Positions 44,363-53,857 of a DNA stretch of 64,000 nucleotides are shown in pieces. Origin of the DNA: Streptomyces radiopugnans (GTDB taxonomy: Bacteria > Actinomycetota > Actinomycetes > Streptomycetales > Streptomycetaceae). The stretch spans positions 155,933 to 219,932 of the forward strand of contig NZ_FOET01000008.1 in NCBI RefSeq assembly GCF_900110735.1, written 5' to 3'. Under the pieces are notes generated by a model. That model was not told the origin of the DNA. It made no database searches and worked only from the letters and a program-made list of their open reading frames with translations. Numbering within the stretch: position 1 is the first letter of the stretch; each line of letters begins with the position of its first letter. The position numbers and the translations under genes were made by a program.

Positions 44363-44953
44363 CTACGGGGCGGCGGTGCCGACGGGCCTGGCGCTCAGCA
44401 CGTACGTGCCGGTGTGGTCGGCGACGGCGAGGTGGAACGGCTCTCCCCGCGCCAGCAGTTCGGCCGCGGCCCGCTGCCGCCCCTCGTCCTCGTGCCACCG
44501 GCGCAGCCGCTCGGGCGCGTCGGCGGCCCCGGCGGGACAGCCCCGCAGGAGGACGAACGCACCGCCCGGCGCCCAGCGGGCCGTTCGCGGATCGGGGTCG
44601 AGCCCGTCGGCGATCCGGCGGGCCTGCCCCCGCAGCCAGTCCAGCGCCCGGTGGTGGTCGGCCGCCTCGCAGGCGCCGAGTTGCACGGCGACCGCGCCGC
44701 CGTTCACCGCCCCCACGGCGACGGCCTCGGCCCGGTAGGCCGGGAGCCGGGCGCCTCCCCCGCCTCCGGGGCGGCCTCGGAGGCCCGAACGGCCCGCCGT
44801 CCGTGCGGAGTCGCGTACGACCAGGCGCGCGCCGCGCCATGAGAAGTTCCCCGCGGCCCCGGTGGGGTGGCCGGTGCGGGTGCAGGATCCGAGAACGTCG
44901 ATCACGCCCTCCACCGTGGCTCCCGCCACCGGGAGGGACAAGTGATCACGCAC
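44363..44953 (-). CDS. Conserved protein of unknown function, paralog of the gene at 50797
   Basis: A 196-residue protein I cannot assign to a named family. Residues ~104-170 contain WLRGQARRIADGLDPDP.TARWA, then an Arg/Glu-rich helix (RLRRWHEDEGRQRAAAELLARG) and a final FHLAVADHTGTYVLSARPVG. The same blocks occur in the gene at 50797-51444, so the two are paralogs about 6 kb apart on the same strand. No signal or membrane segment is seen. GTG start. Confidence 0.6.
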   Translation of the reverse strand: MRDHLSLPVAGATVEGVIDVLGSCTRTGHPTGAAGNFSWRGARLVVRDSARTAGRSGLRGRPGGGGGARLPAYRAEAVAVGAVNGGAVAVQLGACEAADHHRALDWLRGQARRIADGLDPDPRTARWAPGGAFVLLRGCPAGAADAPERLRRWHEDEGRQRAAAELLARGEPFHLAVADHTGTYVLSARPVGTAAP

Positions 44954-45200
44954 GTCCAGGCGGGTGGTGTACGCATCCGCGGGCGGCGCTGTACGCGCTG
45001 TCCACCGCAGCCGTCCGCCCGGCGCCGGGCGGACGGCCGGTCAGCGCCGTCCTCCCGGGCGGGCCCCCGGTCGAGCGCCCCCCGGGGCACCACACCAGCG
45101 TGTCCACCGCCGGTTCTCGCACCACTTGTCCGTCACCGCCCGGGACCGGGACCGGGCCCGGTTCCGGTCCCGGCTCCGCGCTCGTGGCGCGGCTCGGCCG
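44954..45200. other. Gap between the unknown-family gene and the DUF4352 gene
   Basis: 247 bases with no convincing ORF. It contains the near-palindrome at 45140-45173 and is otherwise GC-rich with short inverted repeats. Confidence 0.6.
45140..45173 (-). terminator. 34-bp near-perfect palindrome after the DUF4352 gene
   Basis: The two 17-base halves (45140-45156, 45157-45173) are complementary except for one pair, with no separate loop; it is 28 bases past the stop. Confidence 0.65.
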
Positions 45201-45824
45201 CTATCCGACGTCCGCCCTGACCGAGTCGCCGAAGAGACCGTTGGTGAAGGTGACCGTCTTCGGTTCGATCTTCCCCTTGACCGTGACGGTGCCGGTGACC
45301 TTCTCGCCCTTGGCCAGTTCGACCGTGTCGATCTGGCGCTCGTCCGCGGCGAGTTCGACGTCGTACTTGGAGCCGTCCGCGGCCGTGACGTCGAAGTACA
45401 GCGGGTTGACGTCGACCTTCTCCGCGCTGTTGTTGACGACCGTGACCAGCACGGAGGTGTGCTCCTCACCGTTGGTGAGGATGGTGGGCCGGAAGTCGGT
45501 GGTCTCCGCCGTGATCCGGATCGGCGCGGGAGCCTCCTCCTCGGGCTCCTCCCGCGGCTTCTCCTCGCCCTTCCCCTTCCCCTCCTCGCCACCGGGCTCC
45601 TTCGGGGCCGACGACGCGGGAGGCTTCGCCGCGTTCTCGTCACCGCCCGCGCCGAGAGCCGCACCGATGACGCCGATCACGACGAAGAAGGCGACGACGC
45701 CGAGGCAGCCGAAGCCGATGATCTTCCCCGCGCCGGACTTCTTCGGCGGCGCCGGCGGCATCGGCTGCTGCGGCCGGCCGGGGCCCCACTGCTGGTGCTG
45801 GGGACCGGGATTGTGCTGGGCCAT
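45201..45824 (-). CDS. DUF4352-domain membrane-anchored protein
   Basis: A 207-residue protein with a Gln/Pro-rich cytoplasmic start, one membrane helix (KIIGFGCLGVVAFFVVIGVIGAALG), a charged Lys/Glu/Pro linker and a C-terminal immunoglobulin-like DUF4352 domain (~100-205; TSVLVTVVNNSAEKVDVNPLYFDVTAADG). DUF4352 proteins are usually cell-surface, with unknown ligands. The ATG at 45824 is preceded by GAGGGGGG. It is divergent from the IMPase-like gene. Confidence 0.8.
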   Translation of the reverse strand: MAQHNPGPQHQQWGPGRPQQPMPPAPPKKSGAGKIIGFGCLGVVAFFVVIGVIGAALGAGGDENAAKPPASSAPKEPGGEEGKGKGEEKPREEPEEEAPAPIRITAETTDFRPTILTNGEEHTSVLVTVVNNSAEKVDVNPLYFDVTAADGSKYDVELAADERQIDTVELAKGEKVTGTVTVKGKIEPKTVTFTNGLFGDSVRADVG

Positions 45825-46115
45825 CAGACCCCCCTCTTCTCATGCTGCTGCCTCCGGACCTCAGAGGCATGGCGCTCGGCCGGGGTGGACCCCGGCACGC
45901 CCCACCGGGCCGGGTCGACCGACGGACTATGGGCGCGCGCTCCGCGAACAACCATATGGCACGGAAACTGAGTTCACAACTAACTTGGAAGCGCGCTTCA
46001 TCAATCACGCCTCGATGGGGTCGGCGTGCGCACGCAGAACCACGCGCCGGGCCTCCCTCGCTCATACGGCCCGCCCGCCGCGGATGGGAGACGAGTCCGC
46101 GGAAACACTGGGGGA
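45825..46115. other. Divergent promoter region, 291 bases
   Basis: Between the DUF4352 and IMPase-like genes. The part 45950-46010 is markedly AT-rich (CATATGGCACGGAAACTGAG; ACAACTAACTTGG) and likely contains at least one of the two promoters. No gene is visible. Confidence 0.6.
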
Positions 46116-46946
46116 ATGCGCACCGAACCTGTTGTGGGATCCGACCGTGAGCCGCTCGCCCGTCTGCTCGGCGTCGCCGAAGCGGCCGTCGACGCCGGGG
46201 TCCGGTGGCTCGCGGAGGCGGGGGACGAGTGGTCGCGGCGACGGTTCAAGGCCTCGGGCGAGGAGGTCACGGCCGCCGATGCCGAGGTGGAGCGGCGCAT
46301 CACGCGTGTGCTGCGGGAGCACGCGCCCGGCATCCCGGTCGTCGGCGAGGAGACGGACCGGGAGGAGGGGGGTTCGGTGCCGCCTCGCTGCTGGCTGCTG
46401 GATCCGATCGATGGCACGATGAACTTCACGCGCGGCGCCCCGCTGCACGCCGTCTCCCTGGGGCTGGTGGACGGTGGCGAGCCCGCGCTGGGCGTGGTCC
46501 ACGCCCCGGCCCTGGACCGCCGTTGGAGTACGGACACCGACACGGACACGGCCCCGGACACCGACACGGCGGGCCGGGACGTCCCGGAGCCGTCCGGCGC
46601 CCGGGAGCTGTCCCGGGCGGTGGTCGGCGTCACGGGGGCGGGAGGGGGCGACTCCCCGTCCGGGAGACTGCTGGCCGCCCTGCTGGAGCGGGCGTACCGG
46701 GTGCGGATGCAGGGCTGCATGAGCCTGGACCTGATCGGTGTGGCCGAGGGCTGGCTGGACGCCTGCGTGTGCGTCGGCGCCAAGCCCTGGGACGTGGCCG
46801 CCGGGGCGGCACTGCTGCGCCGCCGCGGATGGACGGTGCTGGACGGGGACGGGCGGCCGTACGCCTTCGGGGCCCCGGTACTGGTGGCGGGGAGCGGGCC
46901 GCTGGCCCGGGAGCTGGCCGCCCTGTGCCGGGCGCGGATCCGGTAG
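46116..46946 (+). CDS. Inositol monophosphatase family protein
   Basis: A 276-residue metal-dependent phosphatase. Motif 1 is the VVGEETDREE acidic pair; motif 2 is LLDPIDGTMNFTRG; motif 3 is KPWDVAAGAALLRRRG. Substrates in this family include inositol-1-phosphate, fructose-1,6-bisphosphate, PAP and histidinol phosphate; I cannot choose. A Thr/Asp-rich insert (DTDTDTAPDTDTAG) lies near residue 145. The ATG at 46116 follows GGGGGA. The last codons are copied downstream in a 28-bp repeat. Confidence 0.88.
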   Translation: MRTEPVVGSDREPLARLLGVAEAAVDAGVRWLAEAGDEWSRRRFKASGEEVTAADAEVERRITRVLREHAPGIPVVGEETDREEGGSVPPRCWLLDPIDGTMNFTRGAPLHAVSLGLVDGGEPALGVVHAPALDRRWSTDTDTDTAPDTDTAGRDVPEPSGARELSRAVVGVTGAGGGDSPSGRLLAALLERAYRVRMQGCMSLDLIGVAEGWLDACVCVGAKPWDVAAGAALLRRRGWTVLDGDGRPYAFGAPVLVAGSGPLARELAALCRARIR

Positions 46947-46993
46947 CCGGGCGCCGGTTCGGACAGCCGGGCGCGGATCCGGTAGCCGGGCGC
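46927..46993. repeat. 28-bp perfect direct repeat at the IMPase-gene 3' end
   Basis: Copies at 46927-46954 and 46966-46993, 11 bases apart. The first contains the last codons and stop codon of the gene. Confidence 0.9.
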
Positions 46994-47067
46994 GGGCTCG
47001 GTGACGGTGCGATACGGATGAGGGCGTTCCCGTGGCGGAGCGCGCGGCGAGCCCCTACCGTACGCGC

Positions 47068-47457
47068 ATGCGCCACCCCGCCGAGTTGTACTACGCGCCC
47101 GGTCTGCCGCCCGACGAGGTGCGGGCGCTGCTCCGCCGCGACCAGTTACTGCTGCGCACCTGCCAGGCCGCGCTGGGCCGTGTCGGCGGGGACGTCCTGG
47201 GGTTGTCGGTGGAACCGCGCCCCGGCGAGGTGGTCATCCACGCGGCGGTGGCCAGGGAGACGCCCGAGGTGGCCGAGGACCTGTGCGACATCGCCTCCGA
47301 ACTGGAGCTCCTGCTGATGGGCGGGCCCGACGACCGCTCCGACATCACCGTCCAGGTCCATGTCGGGCCGCCCTGCCCCACCGACTGGCCCGGTTACGGC
47401 CACGCGGTGATCCACCTGGCGAAGACCGGGGGGCCGTGGGAGGAGGAGGACGGCTGA
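47068..47457 (+). CDS. Small conserved protein of unknown function
   Basis: A 129-residue protein, RHPAELYYAPGLPPDEVRALLRRDQL..., with a predicted alpha/beta fold and acidic C-terminus (WEEEDG). No recognised motif. The ATG at 47068 is 6 bases after TACCGT with no Shine-Dalgarno, so it appears leaderless. A GTG at 47032 with GAGGG upstream is the alternative start. Confidence 0.55.
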   Translation: MRHPAELYYAPGLPPDEVRALLRRDQLLLRTCQAALGRVGGDVLGLSVEPRPGEVVIHAAVARETPEVAEDLCDIASELELLLMGGPDDRSDITVQVHVGPPCPTDWPGYGHAVIHLAKTGGPWEEEDG

Positions 47458-47516
47458 CGGTGGCCGGTACGGGCCGGCCCAGAACCGGCTCGGGACGGTG
47501 CGCCCGGAACGGCCGC

Positions 47517-48539
47517 TCAGTGCGCGGCCGGGGCCGGGCCGACCAGCTTCTCCAGGACGTCCTCCATGGTGACGAAGCCCAGCAGCTCGCCGCGGTCGCC
47601 GGTGACGGCGGCCAGGTGGGTGCCTGCGGCACGCATGGTGGTGAGGACGTCGTCCAGCGGGGTGCCGGCCTCCAGGCGTACGACGGTGCGCAGGGCCTCG
47701 GGCGGGAAGGGCCGGTCGCGGTGCACGACGCCGATGGCGTCCTTGACGTGCAGGTAGCCCAGCACGGTGCCGCCGGGGCCGGTGACCGGCAGCCGGGAGA
47801 AGCCGACCGTGGTGGCGGTGCGCTCCAGTTCGTCGGGGGTGACGGTGTGGCCGACGGTGTGCATCTCGGCCAGGGGCACCAGCACCTCGGCCGCCGGGCG
47901 GCTGCCCAGCTCCAGCGCCTCGCGCAGCCGCTCGTGACCGCCCGGCTCGATCAGCCCGGCCTCGCTCGCCTCCCGCGCCATGCGGGCGAGTTCGGCGTCG
48001 GTGAAGATCGAGGCGACCTCGCCCCTCGGCTCGACCCTGAGCAGGCGCAGCAGGGCGTTGGCGAAGGCGTTGATACCGAAGATCACCGGCCGCAGGGCGC
48101 GGGTGAGGGCGACCAGCGGCGGCCCCAGCAGCAGGGAGGTGGGCACGGGGGCGGCCAGGGCGATGTTCTTGGGCACCATCTCGCCGATGAGCATGTGCAG
48201 ATAGGTCGCCAGGGCCAGCGCGATGACGAAGGCGATCGGGTGGACCAGGGCGTCGGGGACGCCGACGGTCTCGAAGGGCGGCTCCAGCAGGTGGGCGATC
48301 GCCGGTTCGGCGACCGCGCCCAGCACCAGGGAGGAGGCGGTGATGCCCAGCTGGGCGGTGGCCATCATCGCCGACAGGTGCTCCAGGCCCCACAGCGTGG
48401 TGCGGGCCCGCCTGACGCCCTTCTCGGCGTGCGGCTCGATCTGGCTGCGGCGCACCGAGATCAGGGCGAACTCGGCGCCGACGAAGAAGGCGTTGACCAG
48501 GATCATCAGGGCGCCGATGGTCAGTTGCAGGGCGGTCAT
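47517..48539 (-). CDS. DUF21/CBS-pair membrane protein (CorC/CNNM-like)
   Basis: A 340-residue protein: an N-terminal DUF21 (CNNM) transmembrane domain of four hydrophobic segments (~1-195; NAFFVGAEFALISVRR, GEMVPKNIALA) and two CBS domains (~205-335), but no C-terminal CorC/HlyC domain. The family is implicated in Mg2+/Co2+ efflux or resistance. Its ATG overlaps the stop of the neighbouring paralog by 4 bases, so the two are co-translated and may form a heterodimer. Confidence 0.88.
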   Translation of the reverse strand: MTALQLTIGALMILVNAFFVGAEFALISVRRSQIEPHAEKGVRRARTTLWGLEHLSAMMATAQLGITASSLVLGAVAEPAIAHLLEPPFETVGVPDALVHPIAFVIALALATYLHMLIGEMVPKNIALAAPVPTSLLLGPPLVALTRALRPVIFGINAFANALLRLLRVEPRGEVASIFTDAELARMAREASEAGLIEPGGHERLREALELGSRPAAEVLVPLAEMHTVGHTVTPDELERTATTVGFSRLPVTGPGGTVLGYLHVKDAIGVVHRDRPFPPEALRTVVRLEAGTPLDDVLTTMRAAGTHLAAVTGDRGELLGFVTMEDVLEKLVGPAPAAH

Positions 48540-49888
48540 CGGGCGTCCTCCCGGTGGGTGCGGACGGCCGCTCCGGCGGAGGCGGCCCCCGCGGGTGCGG
48601 TGATCCGTATGCGGTCGGCGCGATGGTGCTCGACGTCGAGGACGCACAGCTCCCAGTCGCCGACCTCGACGGTGTCGCCGGGTACGGGGATGCGCTCCAG
48701 GCGGGCGGCGATCAGGCCGGCGGCGGTCTCGTAGGGGCCTTCGGGCGCGGCCAGTCCGATCGCGGCCAGCACGTCCAGGCGGGCGCCGCCGTCGGCCTCC
48801 CAGCGCGCCCTTCCGTCGGGCGCGGGGGCGGCGGGGCGCAGGTCGGGTTCCTCCAGCGGGTCGTGCTCGTCGCGGACCTCGCCGACGACCTCCTCGACGA
48901 TGTCCTCCACGGAGGCGACTCCCGCGGTGCCGCCGTACTCGTCGATGACGACCGCGATGGTGCGGCGGGCGCGCAGGCGCTCCAGCAGCCGGTCCACCGG
49001 GAGGGTCTCGGGCACCAGCAGCGGCTCGCCGAGCAGTTCGGTGACGGGGGTGAGGGAGCGCCGGTCGGCCGGAAGGGCCAGGACGTCGCGGATGTGGACG
49101 GTGCCGATCACCTCGTCCAGGGTGCCGCGGTAGACGGGGAAGACCGACAGACCGGTGGCCAGGGTGAGGTTCTCGGCGTCGGCGGCGGTGGCGTGCGCGT
49201 CCAGGGCGCGTACGTCCACCCGCGGGGTCATCACGTTCTCCGCGCTCAGCTCGCTCAGGTGGAGGGTGCGTACGAACAGTTCGGCGGAGTCCTCCTCTAT
49301 CGCGCCCTCCTTGGCGGAGCGGCGGGCCAGGGAGACCAGTTCGTCCGGGCTGCGCGCGGAGGCCAGCTCCTCGGTGGGCTCCAGGCCGAAGCGGCGCACG
49401 AAGCGGTTGGCGGTGCCGTTCAGATGGCGGATGAAGGGCCCGAAGACGGCGGTGAAGCCGCGCTGCGGTCCGGCGACGACGCGGGCGACGGCCAGCGGGC
49501 TGGAAATCGCCCAGTTCTTGGGCACCAGTTCACCGACCACCATCAGCACCACCGTGGAGACGGCCACGCCCAGCACGGTGGCCACCGAGGAGGCGGCCGG
49601 GCCCAGCCCGACGTCGCGCAGTGGTCCGCGCAGCAGCGCGGCCAGGGACGGTTCGGCGAGCATGCCGATGACCAGCGAGGTGACGGTGATGCCGAGCTGG
49701 GCGCCGGAGAGCTGGAGGGTGAGCTGGCGGACGGCCTTGAGCGCGCTCCCGGCGCCGCGCTCCCCCTGGCGGGCGGCGCGTTCCAGCTCGCCCCGCTCGA
49801 CGGTGGTCAGGGAGAACTCGGCGGCCACGAAGACCGCGCAGGCCAGGACGAGGGCCAAGGCGGCCAGCAGGAGCAGGACCTCGGTCAC
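48536..49888 (-). CDS. DUF21/CBS-pair/CorC_HlyC membrane protein
   Basis: A 450-residue full-length member of the same family: DUF21 membrane domain (~1-190; AVFVAAEFSLTTVERGELERAAR; GELVPKNWAIS), two CBS domains (~205-335; ENVMTPRVDVRALD, RTIAVVIDEYGGTAGVASVEDIVEEVVGEVRDEHD) and a C-terminal CorC_HlyC domain (~355-435). Probably a divalent cation-linked transporter or regulator. The GTG at 49888 is chosen after GGGGGTGG; the upstream frame is not hydrophobic. First gene of the pair. Confidence 0.9.
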   Translation of the reverse strand: MTEVLLLLAALALVLACAVFVAAEFSLTTVERGELERAARQGERGAGSALKAVRQLTLQLSGAQLGITVTSLVIGMLAEPSLAALLRGPLRDVGLGPAASSVATVLGVAVSTVVLMVVGELVPKNWAISSPLAVARVVAGPQRGFTAVFGPFIRHLNGTANRFVRRFGLEPTEELASARSPDELVSLARRSAKEGAIEEDSAELFVRTLHLSELSAENVMTPRVDVRALDAHATAADAENLTLATGLSVFPVYRGTLDEVIGTVHIRDVLALPADRRSLTPVTELLGEPLLVPETLPVDRLLERLRARRTIAVVIDEYGGTAGVASVEDIVEEVVGEVRDEHDPLEEPDLRPAAPAPDGRARWEADGGARLDVLAAIGLAAPEGPYETAAGLIAARLERIPVPGDTVEVGDWELCVLDVEHHRADRIRITAPAGAASAGAAVRTHREDAR

Positions 49889-50294
49889 CGTGCCACCCCC
49901 GCTCCCGGACTCGTCGCGGAGCGGCCGCGGGTGGCACGGCTGGTACTGGGGGGTTCGCCCATGGTGGGTGCGCTGCTCCTTCTGGATCGGTCGGGGGCCG
50001 GGTACCTCGGGTCGGGCCGAGGCCTCCCGATGAAGTGTAAAGGATTGGCAAAGCGCCACCGTCGCGGCCGGAACCCTGCCCCGGCTCCGGTCCCGGCCTC
50101 GCGCCCCGGGCGACCCCGGAGCGCGGGGGCGCACTCCGCCCCCTCCGGACCCCCGCGGCACCGGGGCGTTCCCACGATTCTACAATTTTGTAGAACCATT
50201 GGAAGCGGGGACGACGGGGTGGGGCCGGGCCCTTACGATTTCCGTCCGGGCCGCGTCGGCACGGCCCGAGATCCTCCCGACACCCGGAGTGTTC
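49889..50294. other. Gene-free 406-base divergent region before the TerB gene
   Basis: Between the CorC-like operon (minus) and the TerB gene (plus). It is GC-rich except for a striking AT-rich perfect palindrome at 50178-50195; the remainder shows no ORF I would support. Confidence 0.7.
50178..50195. promoter_or_regulatory. AT-rich perfect palindrome TTCTACAATTTTGTAGAA
   Basis: An 18-bp perfect palindrome 100 bases upstream of the TerB gene. The TACA...TGTA half-sites resemble BlaI/CopY-type operators but with a longer spacer. Very likely a transcription-factor site. Confidence 0.6.
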
Positions 50295-50750
50295 ATGGCC
50301 CTGTGGAACCGCCTCGCGGAGTCCGCCCGGACGGTGCGGGGGCGGCTGGCGGCGAAGAGGAACGAACTCAGAGGCGGCGCGTTCCGCGACGCGAGCATGG
50401 CGATGTGCGCGCTCGTCGCCGCTGCCGACGGGACGATCGACCCGGCCGAACGCCGTCGCGTCGCCCAGCTGATCGAACACGACCAGGTGCTCAGGGTCTT
50501 CCCCGCCGGCGAACTGCGCGGCCGCTTCGAGGGCTGGCTGGACCGGCTCACCACGGACTTCGACCTCAACCGGGCCGAGGCCCTGCGGGAGGTCGCCAAA
50601 GCCGCGCGCAGACCCGCCGAGGCACGCGCCGTCGTCCGGATCGGCATAGCCGTCGGCGCGGCCGACGGCTACTTCGACGCCGCCGAATTGGTGGTGGTCC
50701 GCGAGGTCTGCCACCTGCTCGACCTGCCGCTCCACGAGTTCGGGCTCTGA
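50295..50750 (+). CDS. TerB-family tellurite-resistance-like protein
   Basis: A 151-residue all-helical protein of the TerB family (AFRDASMAMCALVAAADGTIDPAERRRVAQLI; AVGAADGYFDAAELVVVREVCHLL). The repeated D-G-x-(I/F)-x-x-(A)E metal-binding motif occurs twice (AADGTIDPAE, AADGYFDAAE). Such proteins belong to Ter stress/tellurite modules linked to envelope stress or phage resistance; here no other Ter gene is adjacent. ATG at 50295 with GGAG 5 bases upstream. Confidence 0.9.
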   Translation: MALWNRLAESARTVRGRLAAKRNELRGGAFRDASMAMCALVAAADGTIDPAERRRVAQLIEHDQVLRVFPAGELRGRFEGWLDRLTTDFDLNRAEALREVAKAARRPAEARAVVRIGIAVGAADGYFDAAELVVVREVCHLLDLPLHEFGL

Positions 50751-50796
50751 CCGGCCCGCCACTCGGTCCGGGCGGCGGACGCCGGGCCCGCCCCGG

Positions 50797-51444
50797 TCAC
50801 CGGGACAGGGGGTGCGAGCCCGCCCCCCGGTGCGGGGAGGCCGCGGCGGGACGGGGCTCGGGCGACCAGGGCGGGAGCTGGTGGGGCCAGCGCACATAGG
50901 TGAGCGGCGACGTGCCCGAGCGAGGGACGACCACGCCGACGGGCCACACCCGCAGTGCGTAGCTTCCGGTGTGGTCGGCGGCGGTGAGCCGGAACGACAG
51001 CCCCTGGGCGAGCCGTTCGGCCGCAGCCCGCTGCCGCTCCTCGTCCGCGCACCACCGCCGCAGTTCCGCGGGCACGTCGGCGCTGCGCCCGGGCCGGTCC
51101 GGCACGCGGCCGAGCGTGCCCTCCGCCGCCCAGCGGGCCGTCACCGGGTCGGGGTCGAGCCCGTCGGCGATCCGGCGGGCCTGACCGCGCAGCCACCGCA
51201 GCGCGAGGCCGCCGCTGGGACCGGTGTACCTGCCCAGCAGCACGGCGACGGGGACGCCGCCCACCGGCCCCTCGGCGGTGACGTCGGCCCGGTAGGCGCG
51301 CACGCGCCCGTCCCACCGGCCCGGGCGGAGCACGGCCCGCGCCGGGCCGGGCACGGCGGGGCGCACACCGGGGCACGGCAGGTGCCGTACGGGCCCGGCG
51401 GGGCGGTCGGAGCGGACGGGGGCGGTCGCGGATTCGTTCGTCAC
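50797..51444 (-). CDS. Conserved protein of unknown function, paralog of the gene at 44363
   Basis: A 215-residue protein sharing WLRGQARRIADGLDPDP.TARWA, RRWCADEERQRAAAERLAQG and LTAADHTGSYALRVWPVG with the 44363 gene. It has a longer N-terminus and a C-terminal Arg/Pro extension of about 35 residues that may be non-family. The presence of two copies in one neighbourhood suggests duplication. No functional motif is recognised. Confidence 0.6.
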   Translation of the reverse strand: MTNESATAPVRSDRPAGPVRHLPCPGVRPAVPGPARAVLRPGRWDGRVRAYRADVTAEGPVGGVPVAVLLGRYTGPSGGLALRWLRGQARRIADGLDPDPVTARWAAEGTLGRVPDRPGRSADVPAELRRWCADEERQRAAAERLAQGLSFRLTAADHTGSYALRVWPVGVVVPRSGTSPLTYVRWPHQLPPWSPEPRPAAASPHRGAGSHPLSR

Positions 51445-51637
51445 GCCCCCACGGTGACTGTGATAGCTCAGCGTTACAAGTGATTACGCAGAGCGAATGA
51501 GGTTGTTGTGTGCGCCGGGAGGTGGCGCGGTACGCGCCGCGCGCCGTCGCACCGCGACTCCGCCGCCTCTCACCTCCCGCCGCCGCGGCCCGGGCGGAAA
51601 GCCCGGGACCCGGCGCCCGGCGGCCCGGGTCGCCCGG

Positions 51638-51654
51638 CCGCGGCTCGGCCGCGG
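51638..51654 (-). terminator. Hairpin after the DUF2267 gene
   Basis: A 7-bp perfect stem (51638-51644 with 51648-51654), immediately after the stop. Confidence 0.5.
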
Positions 51655-51656
51655 GC

Positions 51657-52049
51657 TCAGTCGCTCAGCTCCGGCTTGCCGAACAGCGCGGCGTAGCCGG
51701 AGGGGAGCTGGCTCAGGACCTGGTTGAGCTCTCCCCCGGAGATCGCCCCGGCGGTGGTGGACAGCACGGCGCTGGCGTCCCACTCCGCGGTCCTGGGCCG
51801 CGACCCGGTCCGCTCGCCCACCCGCCGGCAGAACTCCTCCACGCCGTACGTCTCGGGCCGTTCCGGGCTGCTCTCCATCAGGAAGTCGCCCAGCGGGCCG
51901 GGCAGCTGGGCGGCCAGGTCCTCGGTCTCCCCCGGGGTGATCCGGGAGGCGAGCACCTCCAGCACGGCCGTGGTCACCTCCTCGGCCTCCTGCCGGTCCC
52001 TGTACTCCCCCAGCTCGCGGACCCGGGCGAGGAACTCGTCGTACCTCAT
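51657..52049 (-). CDS. DUF2267 domain protein
   Basis: A 130-residue all-alpha protein. RYDEFLARVRELGEYRDRQEAEEVTTAVLEVLASRITPGE...LAAQLPGPLGDFLM is the DUF2267 hallmark, a two-repeat helical domain of unknown function found near stress and envelope genes. The ATG at 52049 follows GGAGGGG. It lies downstream of the acyltransferase gene on the same strand. Confidence 0.85.
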   Translation of the reverse strand: MRYDEFLARVRELGEYRDRQEAEEVTTAVLEVLASRITPGETEDLAAQLPGPLGDFLMESSPERPETYGVEEFCRRVGERTGSRPRTAEWDASAVLSTTAGAISGGELNQVLSQLPSGYAALFGKPELSD

Positions 52050-52162
52050 CGGCCACCCCTCCTCATCGGTCGGCGGACATCATCTCGGCGGCCCGTTCCG
52101 CGTTCCACGGATCGCGCCGGCGAACCCGCCCGGCGCGGAACATTCGGCCCGGAGCGGGGCCG

Positions 52163-53512
<1,350 letters not shown>

Positions 53513-53857
53513 ACGCCTTCTCGCTCACTCATCGAGAACTCGCGCAGATCTTCGACGGCTCGCCCGGAAAACGCACGAGTCACCTGTCCGCGCCTTTTCT
53601 GATCCTGTGTCAGTATTCTGGCGGAACGCCCGGCGAGAAAAGGACCGACGCCCCTCCGGCCCCGGACGGCTCAGCGATCGGACCGGCGAACGCGCGGCCG
53701 GGAGCGCCCCGCGGAAGCCGCCCGCCGCCGCACCGGCCCCGGTCCGCGGATCCATCGGAGGGAATTCGGGGCCGTTTCCCCGTGGAATCGCGGACGCCGG
53801 TCGCACAAGAACACGAAAACCTGTCGGATAACCGACGCAACCTTCTCGGGGAACAGC
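53513..53857. other. Bidirectional promoter region of the lipid locus, 345 bases
   Basis: Gene-free, dividing the acyltransferase gene (minus) from the four-gene operon (plus). The stretch 53590-53625 is AT-richer and contains CAGTATTCTGG, a possible plus-strand -10 (TATTCT with upstream TG). No clear palindrome. Confidence 0.55.
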
